From: an uncultured Pseudobdellovibrionaceae bacterium
GTDB lineage: Bacteria > Bdellovibrionota > Bdellovibrionia > Bdellovibrionales > JAMPXM01
Reading direction: 5' to 3'
Length of the DNA: 9,830 nt
NCBI GenBank assembly: GCA_934277865.1
Contig: CAKQVW010000086.1
Coordinates: 1 to 9,830, forward strand
The position numbers and the translations under genes are program-made. Under the pieces are notes generated by a model. That model was not told where the DNA came from. It saw only the letters and a list, made by a program, of their open reading frames with translations, and made no database searches. Every line of letters starts with the position of its first letter. Positions within the stretch are counted from its first letter, which is position 1. This document shows, piece after piece, positions 1 to 6,003 of the stretch.

Positions 1-747
1 CCAAAGAACTTTCGAGTCAGGAGTGAACATTGACTCGGGGAAGCGCGGCTGCAAGGGCTGACTCGAGAAAGCAGAACCAATCAGCCAACGCGTTTCATCG
101 GAGGTCGTGGCTCCCTCCTTACGCGCGTAAAAATATATATATTCGTGGAGTTTTAGAGCCGCCTGGTCATTGACACCAAGTTTTTCCCAAAGATTCAGAT
201 CAAGAGCGATCTCGCCGTTGGGTTGCCAGATTGCGATTTGCACCACTTGGCAGTTTTTCGGAAGCGCCGGCACCGTGGCATCTTCCGTCAAAGCAAGCGG
301 CTTTCTTTGCGACTTAAGACGATCATCGAACTCAGTTTTAAGAAACTGCGAAACGTGCGTTTTTAATTCTCCATCTGAAAACGGTAAAGACATTGGATCT
401 CGAAGCAATGCAGTCAATTTGCGAGTCGCGATTGTTGCTATGTCATTTATAGAAGCTACAGACGCAATTTCAGAATCAAGGCCTTCACCGCGCACGATTT
501 CCGATTCGTATAAATCCAAAGTTTTGAGCGTATCCGTGCCGTTCGCGACTTTGCAGAGAACGCCTTTGCCTCCGCCACCATCGACTGTGCCTTGGGCGCC
601 CAAGCGTTTAGCTGAATCTATCGGGCTGGGCGTTGTGGTCACCCCTGGCGCCGAGCTTCCTGATGAACAACCGACTACTCCCATCAAAAGAAATGGGGTT
701 ACGAGCGCTTTCGAAAACAACGGAGTCAGTGTGAGATTGGTTTTCAT
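1..747 (-). CDS. Secreted lipoprotein, Bdellovibrio-type, unknown function (3' end outside window)
   Basis: An uninterrupted frame of 249 codons runs from ATG at 747-745 to the window edge with no stop, so the C-terminus is missing. The N-terminus is a lipoprotein signal peptide: a short basic start (MKTN), a hydrophobic stretch and the lipobox VVGC, predicting lipidation at Cys27. A low-complexity Ser/Gly/Pro/Thr linker follows, then a Gly run at about residues 57-60 leading into GVLC (Cys65) and the segment LKTLDLYESE. Further on is LHEYIY, then a TSDETRWLIG segment. As I recall it, this combination occurs in uncharacterised envelope proteins of Bdellovibrio relatives; no enzymatic function can be assigned. 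The start is supported by GGGAAGG at 762-756, 8 nt upstream. The gene is divergent from the TIGR02147 regulator, whose family often lies beside such proteins. Surface or periplasmic location is inferred from the lipobox. Confidence 0.8.
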   Translation of the reverse strand, partial: MKTNLTLTPLFSKALVTPFLLMGVVGCSSGSSAPGVTTTPSPIDSAKRLGAQGTVDGGGGKGVLCKVANGTDTLKTLDLYESEIVRGEGLDSEIASVASINDIATIATRKLTALLRDPMSLPFSDGELKTHVSQFLKTEFDDRLKSQRKPLALTEDATVPALPKNCQVVQIAIWQPNGEIALDLNLWEKLGVNDQAALKLHEYIYFYARKEGATTSDETRWLIGSAFSSQPLQPRFPESMFTPDSKVLW

Positions 748-1001
748 AACTTTAGCCTTCCCGCCATTTAGGCGTCTTATCGGGGCAAATCCTGTGCCCA
801 CCGTTTATTTTTTTTGTGGCGCCAGTTCTGCGCCCCATGGTTGTCTCGATCGTCCCGGTTGAAGAAAATGCTCCTTCTTGAAAGAACGACCGCAACTGAG
901 CAGACTCTTAAGGTGTTTGAATGCGGCGCGAAAGAACTATGAAGTTAAAAAGCACTATTTTTATACATCATTTGATGCAAAATATAGTATAAGAAATTGA
1001 A
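748..1001. promoter_or_regulatory. Divergent intergenic region with candidate promoter for the TIGR02147 gene
   Basis: This 254-bp gap separates two divergent genes and must hold both promoters. For the plus-strand gene, TATAGT at 983-988 is a good -10. It lies 17 nt after TTTATA (960-965), a weak -35 with 4 of 6 consensus bases, and would put transcription start close to the ATG at 1002. The ribosome site there is poor (only AAGAA). On the lipoprotein side I see small GC hairpin possibilities (GGCGC at 823-827 with GCGCC at 833-837) and a T-rich run around 807-815, but no convincing -35/-10 pair. No small gene is evident. Confidence 0.35.
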
Positions 1002-1817
1002 ATGAATGATCAAAAATCTGTCTTTGAATTTTCCGATTATCGCCTTTTCTTGAAGGTTTGGGTGAAAGATCGGGCGTCGATTCAGCGTGGTCAGTGGAGT
1101 CGGATGGCGAAAGCAATCGGCGTCACTTCGACGATGATAAGTCAGGTCATGCGGGAAGATCGAAACTTAAGTCCGGAGCTTGCGAACGAACTTTGCGACT
1201 ACATCGGTTTTGCAGAAGATGAAGCGCGACATTTCCTGCTCCTCGTCGACCTCGCACGGGCTGGTTCTGTTCGACTGAAAGCGCGTCTGCGAAATCAAGT
1301 CTTGGAATCACAAGGTCGTGCCGCCACGCTCTCCAAACGATTGAAAGCTGACGAGGCTATGACTGACTCTGCGAAAGCCCGTTTCTACTCGGACTGGATT
1401 TATTCAGGTGTACGAAACGCTTCGGCACTCGATGAGCAACAGACGATAGACAGCCTGGCTACCCGATTCGGTGTACCGCGTGCGACTATGAATGATATCG
1501 TTCACTTCTTAGTTGAAAACGAACTGTGCAAAAGCCAATCTGGGAGCGTTTCCGTCGGGCCGCAGAAGACGCACGTCGCCGCTGATTCGCCATTCGTTTT
1601 TTCCCATCATCGAAATTGGAGACTCAAAGCTGTCGATGCGATGCGAGCGCGCAATGATGCGGACTTGTTTTACACGGGACCCATGTCACTCTCTCGCGAA
1701 CTTGCTGCCGAAGTCCGGCAGCGAATTCCGACTTTTCTAGATCAGCTCTACAAAGACCTGGGGCCGTCTAAGTCTGAAGTCGTTCGCTGCCTCAACATCG
1801 ACTGGTTTGAATACTGA
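1002..1817 (+). CDS. TIGR02147 family protein (putative transcriptional regulator)
   Basis: This 271-residue protein matches the TIGR02147 pattern throughout. It opens with VFEFSDYRLFLKVWVKDR, followed by an HTH-like stretch at about residues 31-70 (MAKAIGVTSTMISQVM, then RNLSPELANEL). The middle has the FYSDWIYSGVRN segment, and the end has PMSLSRELAAEVRQRIP and the closing LNIDWFEY. Its length is normal for the family, about 260-290 residues. The family is abundant in Bdellovibrio and Fibrobacter. It is thought to regulate transcription because of the N-terminal HTH, but no member is well characterised to my knowledge. The divergent lipoprotein gene is the obvious candidate target, by context only. 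ATG at 1002 is used because family similarity begins within a few residues of it; the Shine-Dalgarno is weak. Confidence 0.85.
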   Translation: MNDQKSVFEFSDYRLFLKVWVKDRASIQRGQWSRMAKAIGVTSTMISQVMREDRNLSPELANELCDYIGFAEDEARHFLLLVDLARAGSVRLKARLRNQVLESQGRAATLSKRLKADEAMTDSAKARFYSDWIYSGVRNASALDEQQTIDSLATRFGVPRATMNDIVHFLVENELCKSQSGSVSVGPQKTHVAADSPFVFSHHRNWRLKAVDAMRARNDADLFYTGPMSLSRELAAEVRQRIPTFLDQLYKDLGPSKSEVVRCLNIDWFEY

Positions 1818-1930
1818 TCGCGAATATCAGCATTCACGCTTCAAAATCTAATGCCCCTGATGCATCAGCTGCGGAACATTTGGCGCGTATTCTGGATACC
1901 ATTGAGCGCTTCAAAAGACTCAGGAGCCTC
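1818..1930. other. Gap between convergent genes, with a 12-bp perfect palindrome
   Basis: This short gap lies between the stops of two convergent genes. It contains CTGATGCATCAG at 1857-1868, a perfect 12-bp palindrome. A 5-bp stem (CTGAT at 1814-1818 with ATCAG at 1826-1830) overlaps the end of the TIGR02147 gene. Neither is followed by a T-run, so they are not convincing terminators. One frame stays open on the plus strand from about 1811 past 1930, but it has no start or ribosome site and is not called as a gene. Confidence 0.3.
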
Positions 1931-2377
1931 TTATTTGCCTTTGAACGGGCGTCCCGACCGACGTCGCACTTGCTCCCGCAAACCGTAAAACTCTTTGTCC
2001 ACAATCCAGAGGCTTAAGTTCAAAGCTCGTAAGAGCGCCGTTAGATTGTTGAGGCTGGGGTTTCCGTCCTCTCCTAGCATACGATAGAGAGTCACGCGGT
2101 TAAGACCTGTCGCCTTTGCAACTTTGCCAGGGCCTATTGCTTTGACGACGATGGCGAGGCCCTCTCTGAGACTTTGGAGATCGCCCTTATAGTCATACTC
2201 CATACAGAGCTTTAAAAACTCCGTGTAAACGGCCCGCTCTTGCAATCGTTCTAATAGAAACTCTTTTAAGAGCCTTCGAGAAGCAGGATGTTTTTGTACC
2301 AGGACCGCATAGGCTTCGTGTGCGATTTCATCTGGCTTAATGATTTGCCGCAATGTCCTGCGAGTTTTTGTTTTCAT
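1931..2377 (-). CDS. HigA-like HTH protein, orphan antitoxin-type regulator
   Basis: This 148-residue protein has its recognisable part at about residues 82-125: GPGKVAKATGLNRVTLYRML, then GEDGNPSLNNLTALLRALNL. That is the helix-turn-helix pattern of the probable addiction-module antidote family (HigA-like; compare the family motif GLSRESLYxxLSxxGNP). The N-terminal 80 residues are helical and charged, longer than the roughly 95-residue family norm, and the C-terminus is basic (RRRSGRPFKGK). Antitoxins of this class bind their own promoter and neutralise a HigB/RelE toxin, but neither side encodes an obvious toxin. It may therefore be a solitary regulator or a remnant of a pair. ATG at 2377 has no clear Shine-Dalgarno. 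A promoter-like pair just upstream would give a nearly leaderless mRNA. Confidence 0.7.
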   Translation of the reverse strand: MKTKTRRTLRQIIKPDEIAHEAYAVLVQKHPASRRLLKEFLLERLQERAVYTEFLKLCMEYDYKGDLQSLREGLAIVVKAIGPGKVAKATGLNRVTLYRMLGEDGNPSLNNLTALLRALNLSLWIVDKEFYGLREQVRRRSGRPFKGK

Positions 2378-2379
2378 GC

Positions 2380-2415
2380 GATGTTACATATATGCAACAC
2401 AAATCAATTTGTCAT
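2380..2415 (-). promoter_or_regulatory. Candidate autoregulated promoter with two palindromes, HigA-like gene
   Basis: Reading the minus strand, ATGACA (2415-2410) lies 17 nt before TATATG (2392-2387), a plausible -35/-10 pair. Two palindromes cover it. GTTACATATATGCAAC at 2383-2398 is symmetric apart from one base pair and covers the -10. ACAAAT-CA-ATTTGT at 2399-2412 is two 6-bp arms around 2 bp, overlapping the 3' part of the -35 and the spacer. This is the layout expected for an operator bound by the HTH protein encoded just downstream. The predicted start is only a few bases before the ATG at 2377. Binding is inferred. Confidence 0.4.
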
Positions 2416-2650
2416 GCTCATTTGCATCAGATTTTTCTTAAGGGTTTCAGGTAAATAAAAATATTTTTGCTCGTTAGTTTCGGCCGTAATGGGACCTAAA
2501 AATGCCTCTGCCTTATCGTTAATTTTAAGATGACGTGCGCGATTTAAGGAACTTGTGTCGTTTTACCGTATTATGAGAGGCCGGTTTTTCTGGCGCATCG
2601 ACTTTTTCAGACTTTTCTTTTGAGGCAAATCAATTTCATAGAGCGGAGGC
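2416..2650. other. AT-rich intergenic region upstream of the mobile-element operon
   Basis: No gene is visible here. The sequence is AT-rich and must carry the promoter of the plus-strand operon starting at 2651. The best -10 is TATTAT at 2569-2574, but no good -35 is positioned before it. The ribosome site GGAGG lies at 2645-2649. An AAAAATATTTTT palindrome lies near 2457-2468. This is one possible neighbourhood for the left end of the integrated element, but no att-like repeat was found. Confidence 0.3.
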
Positions 2651-3100
2651 ATGATGACCTTCAGAAGTCGCTTGATCGGCGGCTGTTTGGTTTTCTTAGT
2701 TGGAAGCCAGCTCATCTATTACGGCATGCTGTTTAACGACAGCAGTAGCCTTCAAGTACCTATTTGGCGTCTTGTGAGTGGAATTCATAACTTGATTGTC
2801 TATGGATTTCTAGCGTCTGTGATTTGCGTGGCTGTTTTTCTTTTAGGGAGCCTGGCGCTTTCATTTCTTCGGCCTGAATCAAGAACCCGTGAGAGCAAGA
2901 CACTTCCGTTTGATGTCGTAGAACAAGAGCAGCATATCCAAGCAGAAATCGAGACAAAACTGCAAAGCCAAAAACAAATTGAGCTTGAGAACGCTGAAAA
3001 ACTCCGACTGGAGGAAATACGAAAGCTAGAAGTCATCAAAGAAAAGCGTGAGCGGTCTGCAAGTGCTGCCGCAAACGCTGCCTTAGATGACTTCTTGTAA
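2651..3100 (+). CDS. Small membrane protein with cytoplasmic coiled coil, unknown function
   Basis: The 149-residue protein has two hydrophobic segments, at about residues 8-28 and 46-73. A highly charged Glu/Lys/Arg/Gln-rich stretch at about 90-137 is a likely long coiled coil, and the end is Ala-rich (SAAANAALDDFL). The hairpin-anchored layout suggests an inner-membrane protein with its helix in the cytoplasm. I recognise no family. It is followed after 15 nt by the replication-relaxation-type gene, which has its own strong GGGAGG site, so the two probably form an operon. A role anchoring or partnering the replication/transfer apparatus is inference from position. Two ATGs are in tandem (2651 and 2654). 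GGAGG at 2645-2649 is too close to the first, so the second may be the true start; the difference is one residue. Confidence 0.65.
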   Translation: MMTFRSRLIGGCLVFLVGSQLIYYGMLFNDSSSLQVPIWRLVSGIHNLIVYGFLASVICVAVFLLGSLALSFLRPESRTRESKTLPFDVVEQEQHIQAEIETKLQSQKQIELENAEKLRLEEIRKLEVIKEKRERSASAAANAALDDFL

Positions 3101-3115
3101 GGTGATGGGAGGTTT

Positions 3116-3943
3116 ATGCTTCTCACCAAAAGAGACCTAGAGATTTTTGCGATCATCTCTAGGTGCGCGATTTTAACGACCTCACAACTGAGCAAAACCG
3201 TTTTTAGAGGCACCGCAACCACAACAGTACTTCGGAGACTCCGAAAACTTGAGAAAGCGAAACTCATCGAACGCATTGAGGGGCTTGCGAATTACGAAAA
3301 TGCCTGGGCTCTTACAGCAAAAGGAGCTGAGGCCATTGGCTATTTGAATCCAAAAAGACATTTTCACAGATTGTCGCTTGGTCACGACGTTAAACTCACT
3401 GAGCTAAGACTTTTGCTTGAGGATACTGGAATAGCGCGCTCGTGGATTCCAGAACACGAGATCAGATCTGCTATGGCAAAAAAATATGGTCTTCAGAGAG
3501 TCAAAAGTCAGTCCGTACCAGATGGAATTATGAGCGCGAGCTACCAAGGCATTATGGAGTCCGTCGCAATCGAACTTGAGCTGCATCATAAAAACAAAGA
3601 TCGCTACCGCGATATTTTTAGATCCTACGCCGAGAAACGAAATCTCAAAGCAGTTTGGTATCTTGTTCCTTCAGAGTCTTTAGGCAAACACCTAGAAACT
3701 CTTTGGACCAAGTACAATGGCAAATACGGCCCGTGGTTTTTATGGTCCTTGGTAGATGATGTTTTAGAAAACACCAAGGCATCCACGGTGAGATATTTTG
3801 ATCAATCAACTGAGCTAGAAAAGCTCTTTGAATCTGCTCACCCAGGTGGTTTTGGAGTGAGCAGCCTTCAAGATCAAAAAGAAGAAATCCAAACAAAGCT
3901 AAGTGCTGAGAACCAGAACGAACTTCCCGCCAAAGTGGGTTAA
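3116..3943 (+). CDS. Replication-relaxation family-like protein of a mobile element
   Basis: This 275-residue protein resembles the Replic_Relax family (Pfam PF13814), found on plasmids and integrative elements. Residues 1-75 form a winged-helix-like DNA-binding region (LTKRDLEIFAIISRCAILTT, VLRRLRKLEKAKLIER, then ALTAKGAEAIG). The second half has the family's typical spacing: HRLSLGHDVKLTEL at about 84-97, VPDGIM at 135-139, IELELHHKNK at 152-161. The order PD, then ExE, then K is reminiscent of a PD-(D/E)xK nuclease-like fold; whether it is catalytic is unknown. Family members are linked to plasmid replication or DNA relaxation. ATG at 3116 follows GGAGG at 3108-3112. The last codons (ELPAKVG) are encoded by the left arm and first direct repeat of the nested repeat structure downstream. 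AGA and CTT codons are common, unlike the gcv genes. Confidence 0.7.
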   Translation: MLLTKRDLEIFAIISRCAILTTSQLSKTVFRGTATTTVLRRLRKLEKAKLIERIEGLANYENAWALTAKGAEAIGYLNPKRHFHRLSLGHDVKLTELRLLLEDTGIARSWIPEHEIRSAMAKKYGLQRVKSQSVPDGIMSASYQGIMESVAIELELHHKNKDRYRDIFRSYAEKRNLKAVWYLVPSESLGKHLETLWTKYNGKYGPWFLWSLVDDVLENTKASTVRYFDQSTELEKLFESAHPGGFGVSSLQDQKEEIQTKLSAENQNELPAKVG

Positions 3944-4043
3944 GTGGAAATGCCGCCTCCACCACTGGCCACCCTCCCTCAACGATGAAGGGTGGCCAGT
4001 GCTTACGGCGGCAAAAGTGAGTTAGGTGGAGGGCGGGAAGTTC
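3920..4043. repeat. Nested inverted repeats with an internal direct repeat, candidate origin or cis site
   Basis: Three nested inverted pairs are visible. The outer pair is GAACTTCCCGCC (3920-3931) and its exact complement (4032-4043). The middle pair is TGCCGCC (3951-3957) with GGCGGCA (4007-4013). The inner pair is CACTGGCCACCCT (3963-3975) with AGGGTGGCCAGTG (3989-4001), a 13-bp perfect stem with a 13-nt loop. Between outer and middle arms lies a direct repeat: AAAGTGGGTTAAGTGGA (3932-3948) and AAAGTGAGTTAGGTGGA (4014-4030), 15 of 17 identical. An alternative stem pairs about 3953-3963 with 4025-4036. The outer left arm overlaps the end of the replication-relaxation-type gene. A simple terminator would not need this layout and no U-run follows the inner stem. 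A replication or transfer origin, or a regulatory RNA switch, fits better. Confidence 0.75.
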
Positions 4044-4102
4044 TTAAAATTTGTTGATGATGATTATTGAATTTAGGAACTGAGGGGAAAAGGAACCAGA
4101 GG
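4040..4102. repeat. AT-rich tract with further inverted and direct repeats
   Basis: Directly after the nested repeat lies an AT-rich stretch flanked by GTTCTTAAAATT (4040-4051) and AATTTAGGAAC (4070-4080), an inverted pair with one bulge and one mismatch. A short direct repeat follows: AGGAACTGAGG (4075-4085) and AGGAACCAGAGG (4091-4102). Together with the GC-rich stems before it, this gives a GC-hairpin plus AT-tract arrangement, as seen at some replication origins. It also contains the leader and ribosome site (AAGG at 4111-4114) region of the small ORF at 4122. Confidence 0.45.
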
Positions 4103-4121
4103 TCAAAACGAAGGTCAGTAA

Positions 4122-4319
4122 ATGAAAAAGACATGGGATGTTAAAGATGTCGAGATCGTCCCCATGCGAGTGTCAGTTGAGGAATACAGTCAAAGGCTTG
4201 ATGAGGTGGCAGAGTTGGTTTATCGTTACTTCTGCCAGCTCTTAGAGAATCAGTCACAAGCTCCTGAAACCAAACCTGCGGATAATAGCCGCAAGAAAAG
4301 GACAGGAACCGATGGCTAG
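4122..4319 (+). CDS. Small protein upstream of and overlapping the recombinase gene, unknown
   Basis: This 65-residue ORF has AAGG at 4111-4114, 7 nt before ATG at 4122. Its stop overlaps the recombinase start by 8 bp (ATG at 4312, TAG ending 4319), which suggests translational coupling and a real gene. The sequence is acidic and helical (VSVEEYSQRLDEVAELVYRY) with a basic Lys/Arg-rich tail (NSRKKRTGTDG). I do not recognise a family, and no zinc or HTH motif is clear. Small genes beside large serine recombinases sometimes encode the recombination directionality factor, the partner that turns integration into excision. That is a possible role from position only. Confidence 0.6.
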   Translation: MKKTWDVKDVEIVPMRVSVEEYSQRLDEVAELVYRYFCQLLENQSQAPETKPADNSRKKRTGTDG

Positions 4320-6003
4320 TTACAGAACGAAAAATCAGAATTTCAAAATCGCGCTCTATATCAGGGTTTCAACGGAAGAACAGGCCGAGAACCCCGAAGG
4401 CTCTATTCGTAACCAAGAAGATCGCCTACGTCAGGCTGTTGCATACAAGAACAGTCTTGGAAACTTTGGCGAGATCGAGGGTGTTTTTGTTGACGCTGGG
4501 ATTTCAGCTAAGGATATGAGACGCCCAAAGCTTCAAGAATTACTTCGCGCAATTAGGGCACAAGAAATTGACCTTGTGATGGTGACTGAGCTTTCAAGAC
4601 TCTCGCGTAATACCCGAGACTTTATTGAAATGTGGGATTTGATGAAGCTTCATGACTGCGGGTTCACAAGCCTTAGAGAAGACTTCGACACCACAACTGC
4701 CGCAGGTGAAATGGTGATCTTGCAACTGATGAACCTTGCGCAGTTTGAACGAAGGCAAACCAGCGAACGAGTTGAGGCCAACATTGCAGCTCGTGCGGCC
4801 CGAGGTCTTTATAACGGTGGTTGTGTGCCACTTGGGTATAAGACGATTCCAGAGAGACCAGGATATCTTGAAATTGATGGAGCAATGGCCGAGATCGTGC
4901 GAGTCGCTTTTGCGACGTTTCTTAGGGAAGGGTCACTCTCGCGTGCTGCGCTTTGGCTGAATGACAACGGCTACCGAATCAAGAAGCAGCGTGAAGGCGG
5001 AGGAAGCTTTAAACGTGTTGGGCATTTTACGGTTGATAATCTGCAAGCCCTGCTACGAAACAAAGTCTATGTTGGGGTAAAGGTCTATACGCATCGAGGA
5101 GAAACAAAAGAGGCAAAAGCCGTCTGGCCTAGCATTGTTGACGAGGGGGTGTTTCACCGGGTTGGAAAAATCCTAGAAAAGAATAAGGGACGCTTTAAGC
5201 CGACAAAAGAAAACCGTAGACCGTATCTTTTATCGGGAATCACTCACTGTCAGACCTGCTCAAGCTTTATGCCTGGGAAATCTGCAACAGGTCGAAGTGG
5301 AAAGGTGGCTTATTACGAACACGCTTGGGCAACGAAGAGAGATTCAACCTTATCGAAGAAGCTATTTAAGTGTGAACCACACCGAGTGCCTGCAAAAAAG
5401 CTTGAGCCTCTTGTGATGGAAAAATTCAAAGACTTGATCTTAAGACCTGATTTTATGAAGGACATCTTGAATCGTGTTCGTGAAAAACACGCCGAGAATC
5501 CTCATCGTAAAGATGAAGAACGGCTTAAGGCTAAAATTTATGGAGTGAGCAGTCAGCTTGATGGGCTTGCAGAAAGATTATCTGAGCTTCCGAAGTCCGT
5601 GTCGGCAGCTCCGATCTACAAACAAATGGAACGCCTTGAAGGCATTAAAGCAAGTCACGAGAGCGAGCTTCAAGCATTGAGATCAACGGGCAGAACAAGC
5701 TTAGATCGAGTGGTGGATTTGAGTAAGTTTGATGAGTTTTCAACCCACTACCGAAAACTTGTGACGAAGGAAATTGAGCCGAATGAATTGCGGCAGATGA
5801 TTAAAAAGTTCATCCACAAAGTGGAAGTTGGAACAGAAACGGTAAAGATCCATTGGATCGTGGACGATGAACATTTTGAACGTGAGCTGGCCCTGAAAGG
5901 GGTTGGCTCCAGCCATTCGGATTCCCCCTTGGGGGCAGTGCTTAATTTTAAAAGGAATCTTGGTTCGCAGAACTTGACATTTGGTGCCCAGGATAGGACT
6001 TGA
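4312..6003 (+). CDS. Large serine recombinase (site-specific integrase)
   Basis: This 563-residue protein is of the normal size for the class. The resolvase-type catalytic domain spans about 12-160: YIRVSTEEQ with nucleophile Ser20 and Arg18, a VDAGISAKDMRRP segment near 60-72, and ELSRLSRN with Arg96 and Arg99. A recombinase domain follows at about 170-270 (GYLEIDGAMAEIVRVAF, then LLRNKVYVG). A zinc-ribbon region runs about 303-360, with Cys313-x2-Cys316 and Cys354 with His357 as possible further ligands. A coiled-coil stretch lies at about 400-460. It exchanges DNA through a Ser-linked double-strand break at paired att sites. ATG at 4312 has AGGA at 4304-4307 and AAAAGGA just before. The last seven residues (FGAQDRT) are read across the 3' end of the opposite-strand tRNA-Leu, and the stop at 6001-6003 lies inside the tRNA gene, so the attachment site is probably here. 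Confidence 0.92.
   Translation: MASYRTKNQNFKIALYIRVSTEEQAENPEGSIRNQEDRLRQAVAYKNSLGNFGEIEGVFVDAGISAKDMRRPKLQELLRAIRAQEIDLVMVTELSRLSRNTRDFIEMWDLMKLHDCGFTSLREDFDTTTAAGEMVILQLMNLAQFERRQTSERVEANIAARAARGLYNGGCVPLGYKTIPERPGYLEIDGAMAEIVRVAFATFLREGSLSRAALWLNDNGYRIKKQREGGGSFKRVGHFTVDNLQALLRNKVYVGVKVYTHRGETKEAKAVWPSIVDEGVFHRVGKILEKNKGRFKPTKENRRPYLLSGITHCQTCSSFMPGKSATGRSGKVAYYEHAWATKRDSTLSKKLFKCEPHRVPAKKLEPLVMEKFKDLILRPDFMKDILNRVREKHAENPHRKDEERLKAKIYGVSSQLDGLAERLSELPKSVSAAPIYKQMERLEGIKASHESELQALRSTGRTSLDRVVDLSKFDEFSTHYRKLVTKEIEPNELRQMIKKFIHKVEVGTETVKIHWIVDDEHFERELALKGVGSSHSDSPLGAVLNFKRNLGSQNLTFGAQDRT
5982..6003. other. Probable attachment site junction at the tRNA-Leu 3' end
   Basis: The 3' end of tRNA-Leu faces the recombinase gene and the two overlap by 22 bp. 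A recombinase abutting the 3' end of a tRNA is the common signature of an integrated element, here extending to the left. The exact crossover cannot be set, because serine recombinases need only a short shared core and no second copy of this sequence was found by eye in the window. Confidence 0.5.

Noticed and set aside
170..862. Plus-strand ORF of 230 codons
   Set aside because: It is antisense to the lipoprotein gene on the minus strand, which has a start, ribosome site and lipobox. The plus frame has no recognisable protein features.
748..900. c-di-GMP or other known riboswitch in the 5' region of the first lipoprotein
   Set aside because: Small hairpins are possible on the minus strand, but the conserved bases of the c-di-GMP-I aptamer are not present.
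2800..3276. Minus-strand ORF of 158 codons
   Set aside because: It is antisense to the coiled-coil gene; its Ser/Phe-rich composition is the mirror of Glu/Lys codons.
3963..4001. Inner hairpin as a plain rho-independent terminator
   Set aside because: The stem is strong but no T-run follows it on either strand, and it is embedded in a larger symmetric repeat. Termination may still occur, but it does not explain the layout.
5912..5960. Small inverted repeats near the end of the recombinase gene (GATTCC/GGAATC, CCCCC/GGGGG)
   Set aside because: The arms are only 5-6 bp and lie in coding sequence. They could be part of an attachment site, but chance is as likely.
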